Source of the DNA: a virus
Length of the DNA: 30,970 nt
Virus record (IMG/VR): IMGVR_UViG_3300043427_003765
Location: 1 to 30,970 of that record
Strand: one strand, 5' to 3'
Part shown: piece by piece, positions 6,021 through 13,381 of the stretch
How positions within the stretch are numbered: the stretch's first letter is position 1
How the letters are laid out: each line of letters begins with the position of its first letter
Notes under the pieces: model-generated
What the model saw: only the letters and a program-made list of their open reading frames with translations
Told to the model about the DNA's origin: nothing
Databases searched by the model: none
Translations under genes and position numbers: made by a program

Positions 6021-6955
6021 TGAATCCACTGGAGTTCCTGGGACAGCAAGCCAAAGAAGTCAAGCGTGGCTTTAAAAAAGGCGATATTGCTCAAATTCGC
6101 ATGGCCCGGCAGGGTCTTGGCTATGGCGAAAGTGTACTTGATCCTCGTTTCAAAGCAGCTATTGCATCTAAAGGTATCTCTGCGCGTGAGACACCAAGTC
6201 AATTCTTAGGTGCTTATGCATCGCGTATGTTGATTGATGTTGCAAATGATGGCACACGTACATATTGGTGGCGCTGGAACCATCCTCTTGCCATTGCCCA
6301 ACGTGTGACTGAACTTGGTGTTCAACAGATTGATACTCCAACCGGACGTGCGGTTGCGGCATTGGGTGTTGCGATACCGGCCGTTGCTGCTGCTGGTACA
6401 TACGACATTACCAATCCAGAAGAATACGGTCGTCCCAAGGGGTTTGCTCAGCGTTACTCACCTGTTGGCGCAGATGATCGCAGGCAAACGGCTCAGCCGG
6501 GGCAAGAAATATTTGAGCGTTTCTTCCTGCAACGTACGGGAGATCCTTTGAAGTATGAAACAGCAAAGCAAGATATTCCTTCATTAACACCACAGCGTTA
6601 CGCAAACTACATGAACTTTTTGTACCAGGACAAAGGTCTTCTTGGTCTTGGTATTATCAAAGGTACAGGAGAGAATTTGCAAGGCTATCCTGAAGCTCGT
6701 GTCCTTGGGTTCCCCGTGTCAATTCCGATGACAACAGGTTTTGTCGCTGGTGCAGCCGGCGCAAATCTTGCCGCAGCCACTGCAAGTAAAGGCACACCAA
6801 AACAACGTGCAGTTCGTGGTGCTATTGGCGCACTTACGGGGTCTCTTGCCGGTGTTGCAGCAGGTAATATGACTAATGAAGCAATCGCTTCTGCGGGACG
6901 TTCTACACTACCAACCACTGCAGAATATGATGCATTGAGTACTGGTAGAATCTAA
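6020..6955 (+). CDS. Ala/Gly-rich membrane-active virion protein (candidate ejection protein)
   Basis: This 311-residue protein starts MNPLEFLGQQAKEVKRGFKKG. The N-terminal 100 residues are soluble and basic with a Trp-rich piece (TRTYWWRWNHPLAIAQRV). Hydrophobic segments lie at about 108-130, 232-255 and 267-283, the last two Gly/Ala-rich. It is coupled to the preceding gene by a one-base overlap, and both have glycine-zipper-like segments, so the products may act together. The C-terminal codons contain TAGAAT (6946-6951), which lies 23 bases before the next start and may be its promoter. The function is inferred only from composition and place. Confidence 0.7.
   Translation: MNPLEFLGQQAKEVKRGFKKGDIAQIRMARQGLGYGESVLDPRFKAAIASKGISARETPSQFLGAYASRMLIDVANDGTRTYWWRWNHPLAIAQRVTELGVQQIDTPTGRAVAALGVAIPAVAAAGTYDITNPEEYGRPKGFAQRYSPVGADDRRQTAQPGQEIFERFFLQRTGDPLKYETAKQDIPSLTPQRYANYMNFLYQDKGLLGLGIIKGTGENLQGYPEARVLGFPVSIPMTTGFVAGAAGANLAAATASKGTPKQRAVRGAIGALTGSLAGVAAGNMTNEAIASAGRSTLPTTAEYDALSTGRI
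6946..6951 (+). promoter_or_regulatory. TAGAAT box before 6975
   Basis: A TANNAT hexamer ends 23 bases before the ATG at 6975. It overlaps the last codons of the preceding gene. No -35 is seen. Confidence 0.4.
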
Positions 6956-6974
6956 AAATAAAAGCGTTTTAATA

Positions 6975-7826
6975 ATGGCATACCCGGATCCCTGGTCTTC
7001 TCCAGTTCAGCCCTTATCAAGTCCTTTATACACGAATCCTGTTGCCGGGGCGCAGACCCTTGCTGATGAAACATTGCGGCAACAGATTGAAAGAAGGCTG
7101 GCTGCTGGTAAAAATAAAGGTAGGGAAGTTTTTAATCAAGCAAGCTCGACTGTTGCTGAATTAGGGCAACAAGCCGCAACTGCCTTGGGCAAAGTTCCCA
7201 AACGTGCCATTGTTGGTGGTGGTGCCGTTTTGGCTGGTGTGCCTGCGTTGATGCAAGGCGATGTCGCTGGCGCAGCCGGAAGCACTGTTGGCGGCTTGCT
7301 CGGAGGCGCTATTGGCACGCTTGGCGGCCCAGTAGGGGCTGCTGTTGGTACCACACTTGGCTCGATGGTCGGAGGCGGCCTGGTCGGCGCCACAAAAGCT
7401 GCCCTAGAAAAAACTCCGCAGGCAGTTAGTATTCCTACACCTTTTGGTGATCTTCCTTTAAACGCTTCTGCTCAACAGCTGAAATACATGCAACAGCTCG
7501 GTGAGCTGGGTGAAACACAATATCGTAATGCTCTTGGCACTCGCACCAGTGCTCTTATTGATCTGAACAAGCAGATTAGCGATCAAGATTACCTGAATCG
7601 TCAACGCGACTTCCCTCTTGTGCAAGCTGAGCAAAACGCTGATCTTGCACGCAGCCAAGCATTGATCAATACCCAGAACAATGCTTACATGCAGCAGATG
7701 GTTCTTGGTACTGCCGGCAACTTGATGCTAGATGCCCAGCGTGAACGCGGTGCCTTGATGCGCCAGGCTATCGCTACCAATCCTTATGTAACCGCTCTTG
7801 CGGCTCCTAGTGTTTCTATCGGTTAA
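6975..7826 (+). CDS. Glycine-zipper virion protein (candidate ejection protein)
   Basis: This 283-residue protein starts MAYPDPWSSPVQPLSSPL. After a charged helix (residues 27-75) comes an unusually long Gly/Ala hydrophobic block at 78-140, with repeated G-x3-G spacing (GSTVGGLLGGAIGTLGGPVG). The C-terminal half is helical, with QYRNALGTRTSALIDLNKQ and many Gln and Asn. Glycine-zipper blocks of this length form tightly packed membrane helices or amyloid-like sheets; in phage proteins they are typical of DNA-ejection proteins. The gene starts after a short gap with a TAGAAT box and is followed two bases later by the next gene. Confidence 0.7.
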   Translation: MAYPDPWSSPVQPLSSPLYTNPVAGAQTLADETLRQQIERRLAAGKNKGREVFNQASSTVAELGQQAATALGKVPKRAIVGGGAVLAGVPALMQGDVAGAAGSTVGGLLGGAIGTLGGPVGAAVGTTLGSMVGGGLVGATKAALEKTPQAVSIPTPFGDLPLNASAQQLKYMQQLGELGETQYRNALGTRTSALIDLNKQISDQDYLNRQRDFPLVQAEQNADLARSQALINTQNNAYMQQMVLGTAGNLMLDAQRERGALMRQAIATNPYVTALAAPSVSIG

Positions 7827-7828
7827 TC

Positions 7829-8284
7829 ATGGCAAGTCAAGTAGCAGGTCAAAATCCACCAGGTTCTACTGGAGCAGGAATCAATCCTTTCCAGAACACC
7901 CTCAACCAAACCATGACGCCTGGATATACAGGTGGTTTTGGTACTTCTAACGTATATGGAGATCTCCTTGGGTCTGAAGATCCAAATGTCCGGATGTTTG
8001 GCGCACTAGGCCAAATCCAGCAGTTTGCAAACCAACAGTCTTACGAAAGAGAAGAAAATCTTTTTAACCGTATTCAAGAAATGCGCAAGCGGGAAGCGCA
8101 AGAAGCTTATCGAATGAACCTGCCTTTTAAAACTGGTGCAATGGTAGGCGAGGTTTTTAAAAATATTGTTGCGGCTCAGCAACCAGGCATCCAAGCTGAG
8201 CTTCAAATTAGAAGCAATACCGCTCCACTATTGGCTCAGGCCTACAGCAATAATCCATTTGCTGGCCGTAAATGGCTTCGATAA
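7829..8284 (+). CDS. Virion-region protein of unknown function
   Basis: This 151-residue product starts MASQVAGQNPPGSTGAGINPF. The first 50 residues are Gly/Pro/Asn-rich and look flexible. Residues 60-115 form a charged helix (QQSYEREENLFNRIQEMRKR), followed by a short Ala-rich tail. There is no membrane span. It starts two bases after the preceding stop, so it is probably translated together with the glycine-zipper protein. Gly-rich N-terminus plus one long helix is seen in several neighbours, suggesting a set of co-packaged proteins. No family is recognised. Confidence 0.65.
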   Translation: MASQVAGQNPPGSTGAGINPFQNTLNQTMTPGYTGGFGTSNVYGDLLGSEDPNVRMFGALGQIQQFANQQSYEREENLFNRIQEMRKREAQEAYRMNLPFKTGAMVGEVFKNIVAAQQPGIQAELQIRSNTAPLLAQAYSNNPFAGRKWLR

Positions 8285-8299
8285 AAGAGGTGTAGAATA

Positions 8300-8818
8300 A
8301 TGGCAAGCGCATTTAGCTTTGGCTCGTCGCCAAGCTCGTTGCCAAATACGAGTTATTTAAATATCAGTGATCCCGTTTCATCAGGCGGTTTCTCTGGGGC
8401 ACCTTTAGGAGGCAGTGGCATGATTGATCCCGGAACAGCTACCCTAATCGGCACTGGCGTTTCTGCTTTAGGCTCAGCAGTGGGCGGTGCCGCATCTGGT
8501 AAAGGTGCCAAAAGTGCTGCAGATCAAGCAAGAGAAGCTGCTGCGGAACAAGCCAAAATGGTTGTCCAAGCAAACCGCGAAAATCTTCTTGGTGGGTTTG
8601 GTTTAGAAGATCTTAGTCAAAAACAAGAATTAGCTTTTGGTGGTCCCAGGGAACGCGCAGAAGAGTTTGCAAATCAACAGTTTTCTTCTGCCATGGATGC
8701 AGGCCCTGGTTCATACCAGCGTGGCATTGTGACTATGGCGCGTAATCTTGCAGCGCGTCAAGCAGAGACAGAGCCCTTCCGGCGCACTGGTTTTACGCCG
8801 ATGTCCAGGTACACCTGA
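8300..8818 (+). CDS. Gly/Ala-rich virion protein, T7 gp14-like in composition
   Basis: This 172-residue protein starts MASAFSFGSSPSSLPNTSYL. A hydrophobic Gly/Ala segment at about 40-72 (MIDPGTATLIGTGVSALGSA) leads into a helical Ala/Gln stretch (SAADQAREAAAEQAKMVVQA) and a charged C-terminal half. A single Gly-rich hydrophobic helix followed by an Ala/Gln-rich coil is the layout of small podovirus internal core proteins such as T7 gp14. That is a similarity of composition only, not a sequence match. The ATG is preceded by AGAGGTG, a fair ribosome site. Confidence 0.65.
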   Translation: MASAFSFGSSPSSLPNTSYLNISDPVSSGGFSGAPLGGSGMIDPGTATLIGTGVSALGSAVGGAASGKGAKSAADQAREAAAEQAKMVVQANRENLLGGFGLEDLSQKQELAFGGPRERAEEFANQQFSSAMDAGPGSYQRGIVTMARNLAARQAETEPFRRTGFTPMSRYT

Positions 8819-8820
8819 TT

Positions 8821-8826
8821 TAGGAT
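8821..8826 (+). promoter_or_regulatory. TAGGAT box before 8849
   Basis: A TANNAT hexamer ends 22 bases before the ATG at 8849 and lies just after the preceding stop codon. Confidence 0.35.
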
Positions 8827-8848
8827 CAACATATAAGAGCGGCAAGCA

Positions 8849-9490
8849 ATGGCAGGCAGTTATCCTTTTAGAGAAGCCAGCGGTAGCAAAAGCGCTACTT
8901 CTGAAGATTTTTCGCAACTATCTTCTAAATTTGATTCACTGCTTAATTATTTGCAGGGCGGTGATATTGGCGGCGTGTCTGGCAGCCCAATTCAAATTGG
9001 ACGAAAGTCCATTAAAGATATTCAAAAAGCAGAAAAAGCAGGCAGAAAAGAATTGCCTGACTATTTTCAATCACTCCTCGAAGACGTACAATATGGTGCT
9101 CTATCCCCAAGCCAAGCTGCCTCCGCTTATGAGTCACGTGCACGCGGCCTCGGGGAGGTAGAAGGAGTCTCCAAGGCTACATCTCAACTCAAACGTGCAT
9201 CCATTGGAGCGCCATCTCCCGAGCAGTACGCACGCTATACGCCTTTCTTCCAAACATCAGCCCAACAAACCCTTGGACGCACACTAAGTGATCCTGAACT
9301 TCAAAACTATGTTTCGACATTCAGAGGGCTTGGCGTTAAAGATCCTGCCGCCGTTACTGCAATGTTTGGCAAAATGCTTACAACCAGTGACGAATACCTA
9401 GATAGGCAATATCGTTTCAAACCAGAGATGCCAAAGCTTCAGCAGGATTCTCAAGCCTTTGCGCAGCTCCTCAATACTTCTTTTGGCTAA
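8849..9490 (+). CDS. Virion-region protein of unknown function
   Basis: This 213-residue protein starts MAGSYPFREASGSKSATSED. It is soluble and mostly helical, with basic and Ser-rich stretches (IGRKSIKDIQKAEKAGRKEL) and the run LSPSQAASAYESRARGLG. No membrane segment is visible, unlike in its neighbours. The stop codon TAA (9488-9490) is the first half of a TAAAAT box that precedes the next gene. It is probably a minor virion or assembly protein from its position in the block; nothing in the sequence names its function. Confidence 0.65.
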   Translation: MAGSYPFREASGSKSATSEDFSQLSSKFDSLLNYLQGGDIGGVSGSPIQIGRKSIKDIQKAEKAGRKELPDYFQSLLEDVQYGALSPSQAASAYESRARGLGEVEGVSKATSQLKRASIGAPSPEQYARYTPFFQTSAQQTLGRTLSDPELQNYVSTFRGLGVKDPAAVTAMFGKMLTTSDEYLDRQYRFKPEMPKLQQDSQAFAQLLNTSFG

Positions 9491-9493
9491 AAT
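9488..9493 (+). promoter_or_regulatory. TAAAAT box fused to the stop codon of 8849-9490
   Basis: TAAAATAAA begins with the stop codon and ends 31 bases before the ATG at 9525. The same nonamer recurs at 11473, 13882 and 26238. Confidence 0.45.
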
Positions 9494-9524
9494 AAAAGCA
9501 TCAACGTAGACAATACATAGAGCA

Positions 9525-10229
9525 ATGTCTAAATTAAAACTTGCGGGAAAAACATATAGCCCAGGGAAAACCCTTGGTGCAAATGATTTTAAGGACATGC
9601 TTGAAAGCGGTTATACCGCTGACTCTATTTTACGTCGGGCAAAAGAAGCTGGTATCAGTATTGGTGAAGGAGCACGTCAAGCTGCAAAGCAATCCAAAGC
9701 AGCTTCAATCGCACCAGCACCGGAAGTTTCTGTAACTCCTCCCGAGTTTACGTATAACATTACGCCGGGAGGAGGACTGGATCAATCTCCCGGCCTTACT
9801 CGTGAACAAGCATCTGATTTTGTATTTCAATCTGGTTTATTAACACTTCAAGGAAATATTGATCAAGAAAAGTTAAAAATACAAGGACTTACTACAACAA
9901 AAATAGCTGACATTGGTCGCCAAGCCAGTGATTTTGCGGCTACTGAAAGCAGAATGGCTCAGCAATATGTTGCCGACAGATCTAAAGAAGCAGCAGAAAA
10001 CGTTGAAACAATTCGCGGTACAAACGCTATTAATTTACAAGGAATTGTTAACGCTGGAATGAAAGACGTCGAAGAGATTCGCAAATCAGCCGGCAAAGAC
10101 ATTGAAACAATTCGCGGACAATTTGGTGTCGAGCAAGAGTCGACGCGCCAGAGAGGACAAAAAGATATCGCAAAAATAAGCGAGAGAGCAGGTTTAAATG
10201 CTGCCCTTGTTGGTGCATTCAATTTTTAA
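9525..10229 (+). CDS. Hendecad-repeat coiled-coil virion protein
   Basis: This 234-residue protein starts MSKLKLAGKTYSPGKTLG. A small N-terminal helical domain (about 1-60) and a Pro-rich linker (61-90) lead to a long helical tail. From about residue 157 to 223 the tail is built of roughly 11-residue units with a pattern like K-D-I/V-E-x-I-R-x-x-x-G (for example KDVEEIRKSAG and KDIETIRGQFG). Eleven-residue periodicity is the mark of a hendecad coiled coil, straighter than a heptad coil. A related but shorter pattern is seen in the product of 10694-10975. It is probably an internal or fibre-like virion component. Confidence 0.65.
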   Translation: MSKLKLAGKTYSPGKTLGANDFKDMLESGYTADSILRRAKEAGISIGEGARQAAKQSKAASIAPAPEVSVTPPEFTYNITPGGGLDQSPGLTREQASDFVFQSGLLTLQGNIDQEKLKIQGLTTTKIADIGRQASDFAATESRMAQQYVADRSKEAAENVETIRGTNAINLQGIVNAGMKDVEEIRKSAGKDIETIRGQFGVEQESTRQRGQKDIAKISERAGLNAALVGAFNF

Positions 10230-10240
10230 AAAGAATGTAC

Positions 10241-10246
10241 TAAAAT
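10241..10246 (+). promoter_or_regulatory. TAAAAT box before 10271
   Basis: TAAAATAAC ends 24 bases before the ATG at 10271, in a 41-base gap after the preceding stop. Confidence 0.45.
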
Positions 10247-10270
10247 AACCTTAGTGTTTATTAATTGACC

Positions 10271-10534
10271 ATGGCCCAACAAACTTATCAAGAGCGTATC
10301 AACGCCATTAACGCTGCGGCTAGCTCTGGCCAGATTGATGCAGACACTGCTGCACAGCTTAAAAAACAAGCAGCTGAGGGCGAGTTTGGCACCAAGTCGT
10401 TTGATATTGGCGAATTCCAAGATCTCCTGGGCCGCCTTGAAGGCTCCAAGATGCGTCAACAGCGCCAGAAGAGCGTAGAAAGTCGTCGTGACATCATGAG
10501 CCAAGGCCTGGCTTCCATGATGAGCAACTTCTGA
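10271..10534 (+). CDS. Small helical protein of unknown function
   Basis: I use the ATG at 10271 rather than a TTG two codons earlier. The 87-residue product starts MAQQTYQERINAINAAASSG and is fully helical, with an EF-hand-like or SHOCT-like short turn (SSGQIDADTAAQLKKQAAEG) near residues 17-37; no Ca-binding loop is complete. The C-terminus is Met/Gln-rich. The stop TGA overlaps the next start (ATGA at 10532-10536), which indicates translational coupling. The family is not known. Confidence 0.65.
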   Translation: MAQQTYQERINAINAAASSGQIDADTAAQLKKQAAEGEFGTKSFDIGEFQDLLGRLEGSKMRQQRQKSVESRRDIMSQGLASMMSNF

Positions 10535-10704
10535 TGCAGTCCTCTGTTGCCGACCAAAAAAACAAATCAGGCGAAGGTCAGGATCTTCGCCTGTATGAAA
10601 AGGCGGCAGAGGTTGCTTATCAATACGCAAAAAACAAGGCATCTAAAGAAGCAGAGACTTCTGAGAATAAAAACGAAATGATGGAACAAGACAATGACCA
10701 GTAG
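10534..10704 (+). CDS. Very small charged protein, coupled to both neighbours
   Basis: This is a 56-residue frame below the usual size cut-off. It starts MQSSVADQKNKSGEGQDLRL, continues with a helix (YEKAAEVAYQYAKNKASK) and ends in an acidic tail. The ATG overlaps the stop of the preceding gene (ATGA), and the stop lies eleven bases inside the next gene. These overlaps fill what would otherwise be an unexplained gap in a tightly packed block, which is the main argument that it is real. The function is unknown. Confidence 0.6.
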   Translation: MQSSVADQKNKSGEGQDLRLYEKAAEVAYQYAKNKASKEAETSENKNEMMEQDNDQ

Positions 10705-10975
10705 TTTTTTGGATGTTGCCGATACAGACGGCGATCCTTATTCGTTTTTATTTGATGAGGACAAAGCCCGGAAAGCAGCCAGTGCTGTTAAGATTTTCCA
10801 GGATGTCTCCGTTGGCTCCACTAAAGAAAAAATGAAGGAGCAGGGTTCTCAAGAACGTGAAACAATTGGCAAGGGCGCAACAGAACAACGTGCAACAGCA
10901 GAACAAGCGCAGCGCTTTGCTCAGTCCGACGAAGAAAGAGACTACAAGCAAGCCCAACGAGCGTATCAATATTGA
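10694..10975 (+). CDS. Acidic small protein with 11-residue repeat
   Basis: This 93-residue protein starts MTSSFLDVADTDGDPYSFLF. The first 30 residues are acidic, and the middle has two near-repeats of eleven residues (GSQERETIGKG then ATEQRATAEQA). Repeats of the type G-x-E-x-R-x-T are common in internal virion proteins of marine phages, from general knowledge. It overlaps the preceding 56-residue gene by eleven bases and ends one base before the TTG start of the next gene (TGAGTTG), so the set 10271-11462 looks like one coupled unit upstream of the terminase. Confidence 0.6.
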   Translation: MTSSFLDVADTDGDPYSFLFDEDKARKAASAVKIFQDVSVGSTKEKMKEQGSQERETIGKGATEQRATAEQAQRFAQSDEERDYKQAQRAYQY

Positions 10976-10976
10976 G

Positions 10977-11462
10977 TTGTTCGACCAGTGGGTTGACAAC
11001 TTAACATCTGCGGATCAAGAAGCTTTTACGGCTTTTGCATCAGATACGTTTTCGACGATTGAGTGCTACCTCTACGCTCGTTTCCTTGGGTACCAAGGGA
11101 GCATCACTTCGTGTGAAGCCTGGATTAAAGACAATTACCAGAAGCCTGATCACAGGAAAAAGCTTCTGTACGAAATTGAAGAGATGCAGGAAGATATTCG
11201 CAAATTACGTGCGGATGTTGATGAGGGGTTGGTTAAGCGTGATGCAGGCGTTGCGCGTATTGCAGGAATGCAAAAAGAATTACGCGGAACAATTGCACAG
11301 GTTGAGATGTTTACAGCTAATCGGGACCGTAAAGGTTTGTTAATGGCTGGTGCGGATCGTGCCATACGTGAGTTAATGGCTATTTTTAAAGACGACCCAA
11401 TTGAAGTCCCCCTGGAAGAAGCTTCAATGAGTGTGTGGGCTAAAATGCAATTAGACGAATAA
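10977..11462 (+). CDS. Candidate terminase small subunit
   Basis: I propose a TTG start at 10977, one base after the preceding TGA, giving 161 residues beginning (M)FDQWVDNLTSADQEAF. An open extension upstream to 10857 would overlap the preceding gene by 119 bases and is basic and unlike the rest. The N-terminal 60 residues look like a helix-turn-helix region (ECYLYARFLGYQGSITSCEAW). They are followed by a long charged helix (about 62-110, LLYEIEEMQEDIRKLRADVD) and a C-terminal helical piece. HTH plus central coiled coil plus short tail, just upstream of the large terminase, is the usual small-terminase layout: it recognises the packaging site and forms a ring. No direct sequence match is claimed. 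Confidence 0.5.
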   Translation: MFDQWVDNLTSADQEAFTAFASDTFSTIECYLYARFLGYQGSITSCEAWIKDNYQKPDHRKKLLYEIEEMQEDIRKLRADVDEGLVKRDAGVARIAGMQKELRGTIAQVEMFTANRDRKGLLMAGADRAIRELMAIFKDDPIEVPLEEASMSVWAKMQLDE

Positions 11463-11472
11463 CACTTGAAGT

Positions 11473-11478
11473 TAAAAT
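11473..11478 (+). promoter_or_regulatory. TAAAAT box before 11491
   Basis: TAAAATAAA ends only 12 bases before the ATG at 11491. If used as a -10 it would give an almost leaderless message for that start; it may instead serve the ATG at 11651. Confidence 0.35.
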
Positions 11479-11490
11479 AAAGTAATTGCA

Positions 11491-11820
11491 ATGGGTGCCA
11501 ACGTAAACGCTGCAGGTGTCGCGCAAAACATGCCTAATTTTGTTAGGCAGATTCAACGCGAAAGGATGGGACGTCAACAGATGGCGCCCTCTAATGAAGC
11601 ACCTGCAGATCCCATGCAGTTCCAAGCTTTATTAAACCAAGCAGCAACAAATGGCCAAGAACAAAATGCCGCCCCAACTTCTGGAGCACTTCAAAAAGAA
11701 GGAGGCCAAGAGGGAGGACGGCAGCGAAATGTCGGACAAGGAAAAGAGGAAGGCAGCCTTGGACAAAGCTCGCAAGTACAAAGAGCAAAAGAAAGACAGC
11801 AGGGACAGCGAATGAGGTAG
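11491..11820 (+). CDS. Gln-rich protein whose 3' half overlaps another gene
   Basis: This 109-residue frame starts MGANVNAAGVAQNMPNFVRQ. Up to about residue 54 it looks like a normal helical protein (QIQRERMGRQQMAPSNEAPA). After residue 54 it overlaps, in another frame, the more protein-like frame 11651-11815, and here it becomes low in complexity (Gln, Gly, Arg, Lys), as expected of an out-of-frame reading of a Lys/Glu-rich gene. Either the two genes truly overlap, or the N-terminal part is joined to the second frame by a frameshift, programmed or from a sequence error. The stop TAG (11818-11820) is also the start of a TAGTAT box before the terminase. Confidence 0.45.
   Translation: MGANVNAAGVAQNMPNFVRQIQRERMGRQQMAPSNEAPADPMQFQALLNQAATNGQEQNAAPTSGALQKEGGQEGGRQRNVGQGKEEGSLGQSSQVQRAKERQQGQRMR
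11651..11815 (+). CDS. Small Lys-rich conserved-type cyanophage protein (54 aa)
   Basis: This frame was too short for a usual gene list. It starts MAKNKMPPQLLEHFKKKEAK and goes on with MSDKEKRKAALDKARKYKEQ to a stop at 11815. The motif M-P-P-Q-L-L-E-H-F-K-K-K at the N-terminus resembles small basic proteins of cyanophages known to me from general knowledge. It lies wholly inside 11491-11820 in a different frame, directly before the large terminase, and has no clear Shine-Dalgarno sequence. That leaves open whether it is started independently or reached by frameshift. It may bind nucleic acid, given its charge. Confidence 0.6.
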   Translation: MAKNKMPPQLLEHFKKKEAKREDGSEMSDKEKRKAALDKARKYKEQKKDSRDSE

Positions 11821-11839
11821 TATTCAGTAATACACTGAA
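11818..11839 (+). promoter_or_regulatory. TAGTAT box and hairpin before the large terminase gene
   Basis: TAGTAT (11818-11823) begins with the stop codon of 11491-11820. It is followed at once by a perfect 6-bp hairpin, TTCAGT / ACTGAA, at 11823-11839 with loop AATAC. The GTG of the terminase is at 11851. Similar box-plus-hairpin pairs precede 18040, 20079 and 29985. Confidence 0.4.
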
Positions 11840-11850
11840 CAATACTTACC

Positions 11851-13377
11851 GTGCCTGCGTACCAACATCTTGCATACCGCCGTAACGCACAAGCGGCTGC
11901 TCGCAGGCAACAAATACGTGTCCCCCGAAATCTTGAATCCCTGGAGAAAGCACGGGAAGATTTCGGGTTTTTTTGTGAGTATGTAGCAGATAAACCTCCG
12001 GCTGACCACCACAAAGAATGGCATCGTCACTTTGTTACCAACGAAGACAGTAGCTGCCTGCGAAAAATTGCTGGACCCAATGTTGATCTCCTGGCGCCAC
12101 GGGGTTCTGCCAAATCAACAGTCTTGGGTCTGTTTACTGCCTGGGCCATCGGTGTTCATACAGCAGCCAAGTTACCGCTGCAGATTTTGTACTTGTCTTA
12201 CACAGTCGACATTGCACGTTCCAAGTCAGCAACCATTAAACGCATCATCGAAAGCAAGCGATATCAAGAAGTTTTCCCGACCGTACGTCTTCTAAAGAAC
12301 GTCACCAGCAATGAGTACTGGTCCATTGACCACAAGTTTGCAGGCATCGATACCACGGGTGAGGAACAATTCACACTCTGTGCCGCAGGCCTTAAAGGCT
12401 CAGTGACCTCCAAACGTTCACATCTAGTCATCATTGATGACGCCATCAAATCAGCCGCAGACATCTCCAACCCTGACATCCGGAAACAGATGCAGGACAA
12501 CTGGAATGCTGTGATTGCACCAACCATGTTTGAAGGCGGTCGAGCAATCTGCCTTGGCACACGTTTCAGACACGATGATATTCATGCCACAACATTCAAC
12601 CCGCAAAACAATTGGCTGCAAATTGTGCTTTCCGCCATCATCAATGATCCCAAAACGGGGGATGAAATGTCTTACTGGCCATCAATGTGGTCGTTGGATT
12701 ACTTGAAGGAAAAGAAACGACAAGCACCGATTGCTTTCTCGTTCCAGTACATGAATCAAGTCATCAGACAAAACGAGTTGTCGTTGGCGCCAGAGCTGAT
12801 TGTCAAGGCGGAGATTGCAACGGAGTTTGATACCCTTGGTATTGGGGTTGACCTTTCAGTTGGAACAAAAGAAAAGAATGATTACACCGTTATGGTTCTT
12901 GGTGGACGTATTGGTGATCAGATTCACATCATTGATTACAGGCGGCTACGCGTCATGGGTAACCTAGAAAAACTGGATGCCCTTAAGGAATTGCTCAACG
13001 ATTGGTCGATCCTTGGTAAAGATGAAGGCGGTCATTACTTTCCGACTTACTCCACGTGTGACATCTGGAGTGAAGCGGTTGCGTACCAGGCATCACTAGA
13101 AGCTGACTTCAAACGTGTATGCCTCACCAATGAAAGCTTGTATAACCTGAATTGGCATGCCGTCAAAGGATTCCGTGCCGATAAGTTGGCACGATTCCGT
13201 GGTTGCATGGGTATGTTCGAAGACCGCAAAATCATCTTCAATCGTTTCCGCAACTTTACGGCTATGTTTGAAGAGTTGACCAACTTTGGCGTCAGCAGTC
13301 ATGATGATTGCGTCGATGCCCTCGTATATTTGTTGACAGGATTAATGCGCAAAGGACAGCTGCAACTTGATTACTAA
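11851..13377 (+). CDS. terL: Terminase large subunit
   Basis: This is a 508-residue DNA-packaging motor with ATPase and nuclease halves; it drives DNA into the prohead through the portal and cuts the concatemer. The Walker A-type loop is LAPRGSAKST (about 81-90), Walker B is HLVIIDDA (191-198), and a GTRFR motif at 236-240 is the likely coupling motif. The RNase H-like nuclease is marked by GVDLSVGTKEKNDYT (332-346, first metal-binding Asp at about 334) and by HDDCVDAL close to the C-terminus. The GTG start at 11851 leaves room for the promoter and hairpin. Length and motif order are normal for the family. It is followed by small membrane and AbrB-like genes and then the portal. Confidence 0.93.
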   Translation: MPAYQHLAYRRNAQAAARRQQIRVPRNLESLEKAREDFGFFCEYVADKPPADHHKEWHRHFVTNEDSSCLRKIAGPNVDLLAPRGSAKSTVLGLFTAWAIGVHTAAKLPLQILYLSYTVDIARSKSATIKRIIESKRYQEVFPTVRLLKNVTSNEYWSIDHKFAGIDTTGEEQFTLCAAGLKGSVTSKRSHLVIIDDAIKSAADISNPDIRKQMQDNWNAVIAPTMFEGGRAICLGTRFRHDDIHATTFNPQNNWLQIVLSAIINDPKTGDEMSYWPSMWSLDYLKEKKRQAPIAFSFQYMNQVIRQNELSLAPELIVKAEIATEFDTLGIGVDLSVGTKEKNDYTVMVLGGRIGDQIHIIDYRRLRVMGNLEKLDALKELLNDWSILGKDEGGHYFPTYSTCDIWSEAVAYQASLEADFKRVCLTNESLYNLNWHAVKGFRADKLARFRGCMGMFEDRKIIFNRFRNFTAMFEELTNFGVSSHDDCVDALVYLLTGLMRKGQLQLDY

Positions 13378-13381
13378 ACTC

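Noticed and set aside
8748-9161. Plus-strand 137-residue frame between two virion genes
   Set aside because: It overlaps both neighbours out of frame and has a Cys/Lys-rich random composition.
10857-10976. N-terminal extension of the small-terminase candidate
   Set aside because: It overlaps the preceding gene in another frame and is a low-complexity Gln/Lys-rich string. The TTG right after the preceding stop is a more economical start.
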